Positions 58,085 to 64,000 of a stretch of 64,000 nt of DNA are shown in pieces. Below the pieces are notes generated by a model. That model was not told the origin of the DNA. It saw nothing but the letters and a program-made list of their open reading frames with translations, and did no database searches. Each line of letters opens with the position of its first letter. Within the stretch, counting starts at the first letter, position 1. Position numbers and translations under genes: made by a program. Origin of the DNA: Polynucleobacter paludilacus (GTDB lineage Bacteria > Pseudomonadota > Gammaproteobacteria > Burkholderiales > Burkholderiaceae); assembly GCF_018687595.1 (NCBI RefSeq), contig NZ_CP061298.1, positions 1,302,001-1,366,000 on the forward strand, read 5' to 3'.

Positions 58085-59296
58085 ATGCAATCACTCTTGA
58101 ATAAAAAAATTGTCCTCGGTATCTCCGGGGGAATCGCCGCTTATAAGTCAGCTGAATTAGTGCGCCAGCTGATTCAAGAAGGTGCCCAGGTTCAAGTAGT
58201 GATGACCAATGCTGCGCAACAATTCATCACACCAGTGACGATGCAAGCTTTGAGTGGCAACCCCGTTTTTACCTCCCAATGGGATCACAGTATTGCAAAT
58301 AATATGGCGCACATCGAACTGTCTCGAGGCGCGGATGCAATTCTCATTGCCCCAGCCAGCGCAGACCTGATGGCCAAACTCTCACTTGGTTTGGCTGACG
58401 ACTTATTAAGCACCCTTTGCCTTGCAAGAGAATGTCCCCTGCTCCTAGCGCCCGCCATGAATCGTCAGATGTGGGATCACCCAGCCACCCAAAGAAGCGT
58501 GAACCGCCTGGAGTCTGATGGTGTATCGATTCTGGGGCCAGCTAGCGGTAGTCAAGCCTGTGGCGAGACTGGTATGGGCAGAATGCTCGAACCTGCTGAG
58601 ATTACCGAACAACTCATTGCCTTCTTTCAACCTAAGCCGCTCAACGGAAAACGTGTCTTAATCACGGCAGGCCCGACCTTCGAAGCTATTGACCCCGTCC
58701 GCGGTATTACCAATTTGAGCTCCGGCAAGATGGGCTTTGCAATTGCTCGGGCAGCTGTTGAAGCAGGTGCAGAGGTTCATCTCATCGCCGGCCCTTGTGA
58801 ACTGGAAACCCCCCTACTCAGCAGCGGAAAAATTTTCCGCACCAATGTGACCAGCGCCAAAGTGATGCATGCCGCTGCAATGCAAGCAATCGACTGCGAT
58901 ATTTTCTTTGCAGTTGCAGCAGTAGCGGATTGGGGTATTGCCAAACCTTCAAAAGAGAAAATCAAACGGCAAGGCGGCAAGATCCCAGCATTAGACTTCG
59001 TAGCCAACCCAGATATTTTGTTAGATATGGCCAGCACAGCAAAGACCAAGGCCGGCAAACCCCACCCTTACTGTGTTGGCTTTGCAGCAGAATCTTCTGC
59101 TCTTGCGGAACATGCTGCCGAGAAACGCAAGCGCAAAGGGATTCCGATGATTGTTGGTAATATTGGTCCCGACACCTTTGGCAGCGATCTCAATCAATTA
59201 CTCGTGATTGATGCTACTGGTAGCAAAACACTCAAAAAGGCTGATAAGTTATTGCTAGCTCGTCAGCTGGTGCAACTTGTTGCTAAAAAGATTTAA
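58085..59296 (+). CDS. coaBC: Bifunctional phosphopantothenoylcysteine decarboxylase / synthase
   Basis: A 403-residue enzyme of coenzyme A synthesis. The N-terminal flavin decarboxylase domain (CoaC) has [33 protein letters not shown] near residue 120, and the catalytic-type cysteine in [12 protein letters not shown] near 157. The C-terminal synthase domain (CoaB) has [26 protein letters not shown] near 193 and AAVADW. It starts nine bases after lspA. Confidence 0.95.
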   Translation: MQSLLNKKIVLGISGGIAAYKSAELVRQLIQEGAQVQVVMTNAAQQFITPVTMQALSGNPVFTSQWDHSIANNMAHIELSRGADAILIAPASADLMAKLSLGLADDLLSTLCLARECPLLLAPAMNRQMWDHPATQRSVNRLESDGVSILGPASGSQACGETGMGRMLEPAEITEQLIAFFQPKPLNGKRVLITAGPTFEAIDPVRGITNLSSGKMGFAIARAAVEAGAEVHLIAGPCELETPLLSSGKIFRTNVTSAKVMHAAAMQAIDCDIFFAVAAVADWGIAKPSKEKIKRQGGKIPALDFVANPDILLDMASTAKTKAGKPHPYCVGFAAESSALAEHAAEKRKRKGIPMIVGNIGPDTFGSDLNQLLVIDATGSKTLKKADKLLLARQLVQLVAKKI

Positions 59297-59323
59297 ATCA
59301 CTCTCCTCCTTTTAGGAAATTCC

Positions 59324-59773
59324 ATGCAAGCATTGCAAGTCAAAATTCTCGATGAACGGATGCGTTCACAATTACCTACCTACGGTACACCTGGTAGCGC
59401 CGGTCTAGATCTGCGCGCTTGTATTGATCAAGCTATTGAGATTGCCCCCGGCCAGACAGTCCTAGTACCAACTGGTCTAGCCATCTATGTGGAAAATCCA
59501 GCTTATGCTGCGCTGATTCTGCCGCGCTCTGGCTTAGGCCATAAGCATGGCATTGTTCTGGGCAACCTTGTGGGCTTAATTGATTCTGATTACCAGGGGC
59601 AGCTCATGGTGAGCACTTGGAATAGGGGATCAACCCCATTCACACTGGAGCCCATGGAGCGCCTTGCGCAATTAGTCATCGTGCCTGTGCAGCAGGTTGA
59701 ACTCAAAATAGTTGAAGAGTTTGCAGAGACTAGCCGTGGGGCTGGTGGTTTTGGCAGTACTGGTAGGGCGTAA
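59324..59773 (+). CDS. dut: Deoxyuridine 5'-triphosphate nucleotidohydrolase
   Basis: Dut hydrolyses dUTP to dUMP, keeping uracil out of DNA. The 149-residue trimeric-type protein has all five motifs: [35 protein letters not shown], and RLAQLVIVP, and the C-terminal [12 protein letters not shown]. It follows coaBC after 27 bases. Confidence 0.96.
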   Translation: MQALQVKILDERMRSQLPTYGTPGSAGLDLRACIDQAIEIAPGQTVLVPTGLAIYVENPAYAALILPRSGLGHKHGIVLGNLVGLIDSDYQGQLMVSTWNRGSTPFTLEPMERLAQLVIVPVQQVELKIVEEFAETSRGAGGFGSTGRA

Positions 59774-59787
59774 GTTCAGCCCCAATT

Positions 59788-59811
59788 AAAAACCACCCGA
59801 GGGTGGTTTTT
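59788..59811 (+). terminator. Two-way terminator between dut and the convergent small gene
   Basis: AAAAACCACCC, GA loop, GGGTGGTTTTT. Nearly the same stem as the hairpin at 11779-11800. Works for dut and for the minus-strand gene ending at 59830. Confidence 0.88.
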
Positions 59812-59829
59812 CAGGATCACTCAATCAGC

Positions 59830-60063
59830 TTACTTCCGGATATGCGCATGGCGAGCAGCGTCTTGCGACATACCAGCGCCCTTACCTTCGCGAGATTCTT
59901 TTTCAGCAGTAATTTCTTTGCGACGCTCTTTGCAAGATCCAGCAATTTCTTGCAAAGCCTTGCGAGCGCGCGCAGCCGAAGCTTTAATGCCATTACCCAT
60001 GAACTTCTCATTCTCGGCTTTATAAACCTCCAAAGCACTCAGTAATTTATCGTGATGAGACAT
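59830..60063 (-). CDS. Small charged protein, histone H1-like family
   Basis: A 77-residue protein starting MSHHDKLLSALEVYKAENEKFM with GIKASAARARKALQEIAGSCKERRKEI. The pattern ENEKF, then RARKALQEI, resembles the N-terminal helical part of histone H1-like proteins of Burkholderiales, but the Lys/Ala/Pro tail is short and mixed with Glu and Gly. Its role is unknown; DNA binding is a guess. A strong AAAGGAAG site before the ATG supports translation. An overlapping frame at 59817-60038 is a shadow. It lies 25 bases after clpA on the same strand. Confidence 0.75.
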   Translation of the reverse strand: MSHHDKLLSALEVYKAENEKFMGNGIKASAARARKALQEIAGSCKERRKEITAEKESREGKGAGMSQDAARHAHIRK

Positions 60064-60088
60064 ATCTTCCTTTTTTTAGATTGGTAAG

Positions 60089-62395
60089 TTAAATTTCTTC
60101 AGCAGGCGCTATATCTGCCTTAGTGGGCGCCTTTGGAATGCTTGGCGCGTCAAACTCAAGTAGCACTTTGCCATCAGCATCAATATCTACAGCCACATGA
60201 CCGCCCTGGGCTAATTTGCCAAAAAGCAATTCATCGGCAAGGGCCTTGCGAACGGTATCTTGAATAATCCGCTGCATTGGACGCGCACCCATCAGAGGAT
60301 CGAAGCCGTGCTTCGCCAAATGACTGCGAAGTGCCGGGCTGAAAGTAGCATCTACCTTTTTCTCGTGCAACTGCTCTTCTAGTTGCATTAAGAACTTATC
60401 AACCACCCGCATGATGATAGATTCATCCAAGGCCTTAAAGGAGACAATGGCATCCAAGCGATTGCGGAACTCGGGTGTGAAGAACTTCTTAATATCAGCC
60501 ATCTCATCACCAGACTCACGCGCATTGGTAAAGCCAATGGTCGACTTCTGCATGGCTTCCGCACCAGCATTCGTGGTCATAATGATGATGACGTTTCTGA
60601 AGTCGGTCTTGCGGCCATTATTGTCAGTTAGGGTACCGTGATCCATCACCTGCAATAGGATGTTGAAGATGTCCGGGTGGGCCTTCTCAATCTCATCTAA
60701 TAACAAGACACAATGGGGCTTCTTATTGACAGCCTCAGTCAGCAAGCCGCCTTGATCGAAACCAACATAACCAGGGGGGGCGCCAATCAAACGACTGACG
60801 GCATGGCGCTCCATGTACTCAGACATATCAAAGCGTAGTAATTCAATACCTAAGATATAGGCAAGTTGTTTTGCTACCTCGGTCTTGCCGACTCCAGTTG
60901 GCCCAGAGAATAAGAATGAGCCAATTGGGCGATCGATCTTACCTAAGCCAGCCCGAGTCATCTTGATGGCGCTTGCCAAAGCTTCAATCGCAGGGTCTTG
61001 ACCAAACACCACGCTCTTAATATCGCGATCTAAGGTTTGTAGCTTGCTACGGTCATCCACTGTGACTGATTGGGGCGGTATACGGGCAATCTTAGCCACA
61101 ATCTCTTCAATCTCTGGACGGCCGATTGTTTTCTTCTGTTTAGACTTTGGCAGAATACGCTGAGCAGCACCAGCCTCATCAATCACATCAATCGCCTTAT
61201 CAGGCAAATGACGATCGTTGATATAGCGCGAGGAAAGTTCTGCAGCAGCCACTAGAGCTGCAGCGGCATACTTGACACTATGGTGCTCTTCGAAGCGAGA
61301 CTTCAGACCACGCAGAATTTGCACGGTTTGATCAACAGTTGGCTCAACCACATCAACTTTCTGAAAACGGCGTGAGAGAGCTGCATCCTTTTCAAAAATA
61401 CCGCGGTACTCAGTAAAGGTTGTTGCACCAATGCATTTGAGCTGACCATTAGACAAGGCTGGTTTGAGCAAATTACTCGCATCCAAGGTTCCGCCCGAGG
61501 CGGCACCTGCACCAATCAAAGTATGAATCTCATCAATAAATAGAATGCCGTGTGCACTGTCTTTCAAGGATTTCAGAACACTCTTCAAGCGTTGCTCAAA
61601 GTCACCGCGATATTTAGTACCCGCAAGTAAGGCGCCCATATCGAGTGAGTAGACCGTTGCATCAGCCAAAATCTCGGGCACATCACCTTTCACAATTCTC
61701 CAGGCCAGGCCTTCTGCAATCGCAGTCTTACCTACGCCCGCCTCACCTACCAAGAGTGGATTATTTTTACGACGACGGCACAGCACCTGGATAACGCGCT
61801 CAACTTCAGCCTCGCGCCCAATCAATGGATCAATCTTCCCCTGACGCGCCAAGGCATTGAGGTTCTGGGTATATTGGTCGAGTGGGCTTTCTTTACCGCT
61901 TGATGCTGCTTCCTCAGACTCTTGAGCAGGGTCGGCAGGCTTAGCATGCTCTGTTTGGTCTTTGCGAACGCCGTGGCTAATGAAGTTAACCACGTCAAGG
62001 CGGGTTACACCCTGCTGCTGCAAGAAATACACTGCATGCGAATCTTTTTCACCAAAGATTGCAACTAGTACGTTGGCACCAGTCACTTCTTTTTTACCAC
62101 TTGAGGTAGATTGCACGTGCATGATCGCACGCTGAATCACACGCTGGAATCCCAAGGTAGGCTGTGTATCGACTTCATCATTACCCGGCACAATCGGTGT
62201 GTTGTCATTAATGAAATTTTTCAGCTGAGCACGCAACTCTGCAATATTGACTGCGCAAGCTTTCAGAACTTCCACCGCTGTAGCGTTATCAAGCAGTGCA
62301 GCAAGCAAGTGCTCAACCGTAATGAATTCATGTCGAGCTGCCCTTGCGTCAACAAAGGCCATGTGCAAACTGACTTCTAATTCCTGGGCAATCAT
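60089..62395 (-). CDS. clpA: ATP-dependent Clp protease ATP-binding subunit ClpA
   Basis: ClpA unfolds proteins and feeds them to ClpP. The 768-residue protein has the N-domain ([24 protein letters not shown]), two AAA+ modules with Walker [14 protein letters not shown] near residue 218 and [13 protein letters not shown] near 500, and Walker [15 protein letters not shown]. Most ClpA proteins carry an IGF-type loop for ClpP docking; here the second module has [20 protein letters not shown] and STIGFTN. The ATG at 62395 overlaps the clpS stop (ATGA); a longer reading to 62497 lies inside clpS. Confidence 0.96.
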   Translation of the reverse strand: MIAQELEVSLHMAFVDARAARHEFITVEHLLAALLDNATAVEVLKACAVNIAELRAQLKNFINDNTPIVPGNDEVDTQPTLGFQRVIQRAIMHVQSTSSGKKEVTGANVLVAIFGEKDSHAVYFLQQQGVTRLDVVNFISHGVRKDQTEHAKPADPAQESEEAASSGKESPLDQYTQNLNALARQGKIDPLIGREAEVERVIQVLCRRRKNNPLLVGEAGVGKTAIAEGLAWRIVKGDVPEILADATVYSLDMGALLAGTKYRGDFEQRLKSVLKSLKDSAHGILFIDEIHTLIGAGAASGGTLDASNLLKPALSNGQLKCIGATTFTEYRGIFEKDAALSRRFQKVDVVEPTVDQTVQILRGLKSRFEEHHSVKYAAAALVAAAELSSRYINDRHLPDKAIDVIDEAGAAQRILPKSKQKKTIGRPEIEEIVAKIARIPPQSVTVDDRSKLQTLDRDIKSVVFGQDPAIEALASAIKMTRAGLGKIDRPIGSFLFSGPTGVGKTEVAKQLAYILGIELLRFDMSEYMERHAVSRLIGAPPGYVGFDQGGLLTEAVNKKPHCVLLLDEIEKAHPDIFNILLQVMDHGTLTDNNGRKTDFRNVIIIMTTNAGAEAMQKSTIGFTNARESGDEMADIKKFFTPEFRNRLDAIVSFKALDESIIMRVVDKFLMQLEEQLHEKKVDATFSPALRSHLAKHGFDPLMGARPMQRIIQDTVRKALADELLFGKLAQGGHVAVDIDADGKVLLEFDAPSIPKAPTKADIAPAEEI

Positions 62396-62739
62396 ACTTC
62401 CTCCATGGTGCACTGTAATGGGTGGCCCGCTTCGCGGGAGAGCTCGACAACTTGATGAACTTTGGTAGCAGCAACATCCCGGGTAAAAATTCCGCAAACA
62501 CCTTTGCCGGCCAAATGAACTTGCAACATGATGCGCGTCGCTGTTTCGTGGTCTTTATTGAAATACTCCTGAATGACCATCACGACAAACTCCATCGGGG
62601 TGTAATCGTCATTCATTAATAAGACCTTGAACATCGATGGTGCCTTTAACTTCTCCGCTTGTTTTTCAAGCAGAATCGTGTCCTCTACATGAGGATTAAC
62701 AGGATTTCCAGATACGGGATTTTTGGGAGCGCGACTCAT
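62392..62739 (-). CDS. clpS: ClpS adaptor protein
   Basis: ClpS brings N-degron substrates to ClpAP. The 115-residue protein has a flexible N-tail and the core [15 protein letters not shown] (near residue 46) with [13 protein letters not shown] forming the binding pocket (NDD). ATGs at 62739, 62748 and a GTG at 62757 are all possible; 62739 gives the family-like MSRAPKNP start. It is coupled to clpA by a four-base overlap. Confidence 0.93.
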   Translation of the reverse strand: MSRAPKNPVSGNPVNPHVEDTILLEKQAEKLKAPSMFKVLLMNDDYTPMEFVVMVIQEYFNKDHETATRIMLQVHLAGKGVCGIFTRDVAATKVHQVVELSREAGHPLQCTMEEV

Positions 62740-62886
62740 GAGAACCATTCTAAACACAGATCAGCAAACTTCAATTTACAGGGGCCTAGAGTAGAAAACT
62801 CCTCTTTAACTAGGCCATAACCCTATATTGGGGCATTTTTCGATAAAAAAAGGGGTGTTTTCATGTCTTTATATACACATAACTCC

Positions 62887-62915
62887 TTGACACACTTGGG
62901 AAAAGGGCAAACAAT
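62887..62915 (+). promoter_or_regulatory. Candidate promoter of the cold-shock gene
   Basis: TTGACA at 62887-62892, a 17-base spacer, then AACAAT at 62910-62915. It would give a leader of about 100 bases before the ATG at 63026. Long leaders are typical of cspA mRNAs and affect stability and translation at low temperature. Confidence 0.5.
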
Positions 62916-63025
62916 CAGGGGTAGACTTCAAAAAGAAGTTCTATTTAGGCGTGTTGTGGAGCGAGACTGATTAAAAAGTATTCACCCTCTTCACGGTTGT
63001 TTTAAGTTTATGTAATGGAGTTCGC

Positions 63026-63229
63026 ATGGCGACCGGAATTGTTAAGTGGTTCAATGATGCAAAAGGTTTTGGTTTTATCAAACCTGATGATGGTGAAGAA
63101 GAGTTGTTCGCGCACTTCAGCGCGATTACTATGGCGGGTTTCAAAACCCTCAAAGAAGGCCAGAAGGTAACGTTTGATATTACCCAAGGTCCTAAAGGAA
63201 AACAAGCTACCAATATTCAAGGTGCCTGA
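63026..63229 (+). CDS. Cold-shock protein, CspA family
   Basis: A 67-residue single-domain OB-fold protein that binds RNA and single-stranded DNA. RNP1 is [10 protein letters not shown] near residues 13-22 and RNP2 LFAHFSAI near 28-35. It begins [17 protein letters not shown]. Which paralogue (CspA, CspD and so on) cannot be told. A terminator follows. Confidence 0.95.
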   Translation: MATGIVKWFNDAKGFGFIKPDDGEEELFAHFSAITMAGFKTLKEGQKVTFDITQGPKGKQATNIQGA

Positions 63230-63250
63230 TAGACCATAGATCACTATGAG

Positions 63251-63280
63251 AAACCCAGGACTTGTTCCTGGGTTTTTTTT
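63251..63280 (+). terminator. Terminator after the cold-shock gene
   Basis: AAACCCAGGA, short loop, TCCTGGGTTT, then TTTTT. Strong rho-independent form. Confidence 0.9.
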
Positions 63281-63334
63281 CGTCCGCAATTTCCTTCCCA
63301 TAAAATACTCCCCTTATAGGCCAACCGCTTCGCC

Positions 63335-63793
63335 ATGAACCCAAACTCTCATCTACTTTTTACTCAACGTATTTGCATAGCCTTGCTTGTCGCTATATCT
63401 TTCTCTGCGAATGCCCAAGTCAATTCCGGCTTGCCCACAATTCAACTCAAAGCGGGCATGTATGCCATTCAAGCTGAAGTTGCTGACAACCCCAATCTCA
63501 GAGAAGTTGGGCTAATGAATCGGACTAGCTTGCCTAGCAACTCCGGCATGCTCTTTATCTTTGAGCAAAAGGCAGGTAATTGCTTTTGGATGAAAAACAC
63601 CAAGTTACCACTCTCCATTGCATTTATTGCTGATGACGGCAGGATCGTGAATATTGAAGAGATGCAAGCCGACACCACCAACAACCACTGCCCAAAAGCA
63701 CCCATTCGTTACGCACTAGAAATGAACAAAGGATGGTTCTCTGATCGGGTGATTGTTCCTGGCAATGTGATTCAGGGGCTGCCTAAAAGATAA
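63335..63793 (+). CDS. DUF192 protein with signal peptide
   Basis: A 152-residue exported protein of unknown function. A leader ends near SANAQ (about residue 28). The DUF192 core is GLMNRTSLPSNSGMLFIFEQ, then FWMKNTKLPLSIAFI and the VLEMNKGW-type segment ALEMNKGWFSD. The family is widespread in bacteria and archaea. A hairpin terminator follows. Confidence 0.88.
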   Translation: MNPNSHLLFTQRICIALLVAISFSANAQVNSGLPTIQLKAGMYAIQAEVADNPNLREVGLMNRTSLPSNSGMLFIFEQKAGNCFWMKNTKLPLSIAFIADDGRIVNIEEMQADTTNNHCPKAPIRYALEMNKGWFSDRVIVPGNVIQGLPKR

Positions 63794-63811
63794 CGCCTTT
63801 TTAAGATGAAT

Positions 63812-63838
63812 AAAAAAGCAGACCTAGGTCTGCTTTTT
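63812..63838. terminator. Two-way terminator after the DUF192 gene
   Basis: AAAAAGCAGACC, TAGGTCTGCTTTTT. A near-perfect palindrome with A and T runs on both sides, so it serves both convergent genes. Confidence 0.88.
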
Positions 63839-63856
63839 CTTTTGCATACAAAGCGC

Positions 63857-64000
63857 TTATTCAAAGTGGCAAACGTAGTGCACTGGGTCTTCAGCGCGAA
63901 TAATAAAATAGCCACCCTTCTCAACTGTCCAACTCTGGCCTGTCTTGAACTCCTGCTCAGGGGCGCCGTTGATGCTAACAAAGGCATTGCCATCTACCAC
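63857..64000 (-). CDS. ppnP: PpnP-like pyrimidine/purine nucleoside phosphorylase (C-terminal part; start lies past the right edge)
   Basis: Only the last 47 residues are in the window. They end PVHYVCHFE and match the cupin-like C-terminus of PpnP (E. coli: EPTSYLCRYL), with a preceding segment EFKTGQSWTVEKGGYFIIRAEDP. PpnP splits nucleosides with phosphate. The family call rests on this short stretch. Confidence 0.72.
   Translation of the reverse strand: MVDGNAFVSINGAPEQEFKTGQSWTVEKGGYFIIRAEDPVHYVCHFE

Noticed and set aside
59817..60038. Alternative 73-residue Lys/Leu/Arg-rich frame over the H1-like gene
   Set aside because: The other frame has the strong ribosome site and the recognisable ENEKF and RARKALQEI pattern.
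62396..62497. Upstream extension of ClpA
   Set aside because: It lies inside clpS, is unlike any ClpA N-terminus, and the ATG at 62395 fits both the family and the ATGA overlap.
1..64000. Defence systems, prophage, transposases or CRISPR
   Set aside because: No open frame shows such domains and no flanking inverted or direct repeats of IS type were seen.

Overview
The window looks like a stretch of a mid-GC betaproteobacterial chromosome, most likely a Burkholderiaceae member close to Polynucleobacter. This is inferred from the Ala/Lys/Pro-rich N-terminal tail on RpoD, the xseB-ispA-dxs-folE2 order, a type II homoserine kinase beside a BPSS1780-type membrane protein, and tctBA-type transport genes. 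There are no IS elements, prophage genes, rRNA genes or CRISPR arrays.

Positions 1 to about 11,700 form an accessory energy-metabolism block. First comes a sulfur oxidation cluster. soxY (cut by the window edge), soxD, soxC and a persulfide dioxygenase gene run leftwards. Sulfide:quinone oxidoreductase, a TauE/SafE sulfite exporter and a high-potential iron-sulfur protein run rightwards. The divergent gap between the two arms holds a perfect inverted repeat that looks like an operator. Next, on the minus strand, is a compact cbb3-like oxidase cluster: CcoN-like, CcoO-like, monohaem cytochrome c, SCO protein and an unknown membrane protein. It is preceded by an FNR-family regulator gene and by a near-perfect FNR box placed for class II activation. 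A decayed second copy of the FNR-family gene lies at the other end of the oxidase cluster. The block stops next to a tRNA gene with anticodon CAT (probably Ile2) and a possible relic of a second tRNA.

From about 12 kb on, the content is housekeeping. 12-17.5 kb: rpoD, dnaG, yqeY and rpsU (the rpsU-dnaG-rpoD macromolecular synthesis region), then tsaD divergently. 18.6-22.6 kb: folE2, dxs, ispA and xseB. 22.7-24.7 kb: a Rieske oxygenase and a sulfurtransferase. 24.7-29.1 kb: a ZIP transporter, an exported dienelactone hydrolase-like protein and polA. 29.2-37.5 kb: a DUF2782 protein, thrB, a membrane protein, uvrD, valS and galU. 37.6-42.5 kb: a TusA-like protein, alaS and tctBA. 42.6-49.7 kb: glnS, an epimerase-like protein, a ferredoxin reductase, an argD-like aminotransferase, ispH, an SlpA-type FKBP and radC. 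49.8-54.7 kb: rpmB, rpmG, a desaturase, rsmB, purN and ribF. 54.7-59.8 kb: ileS, lspA, coaBC and dut. 59.8-64 kb: a small H1-like protein, clpA, clpS, a cold-shock protein, a DUF192 protein and the end of ppnP.

The most unusual points are: the FNR-like regulator, which keeps three of the four cluster cysteines but has Ala in place of the third; its decayed paralogue; the fit between regulator and FNR-box promoter; the CcoN-like subunit with a CcoS-like N-terminal extension; the operator-like repeat between sqr and the persulfide dioxygenase gene; and an apparent one-base frameshift at the 5' end of radC.
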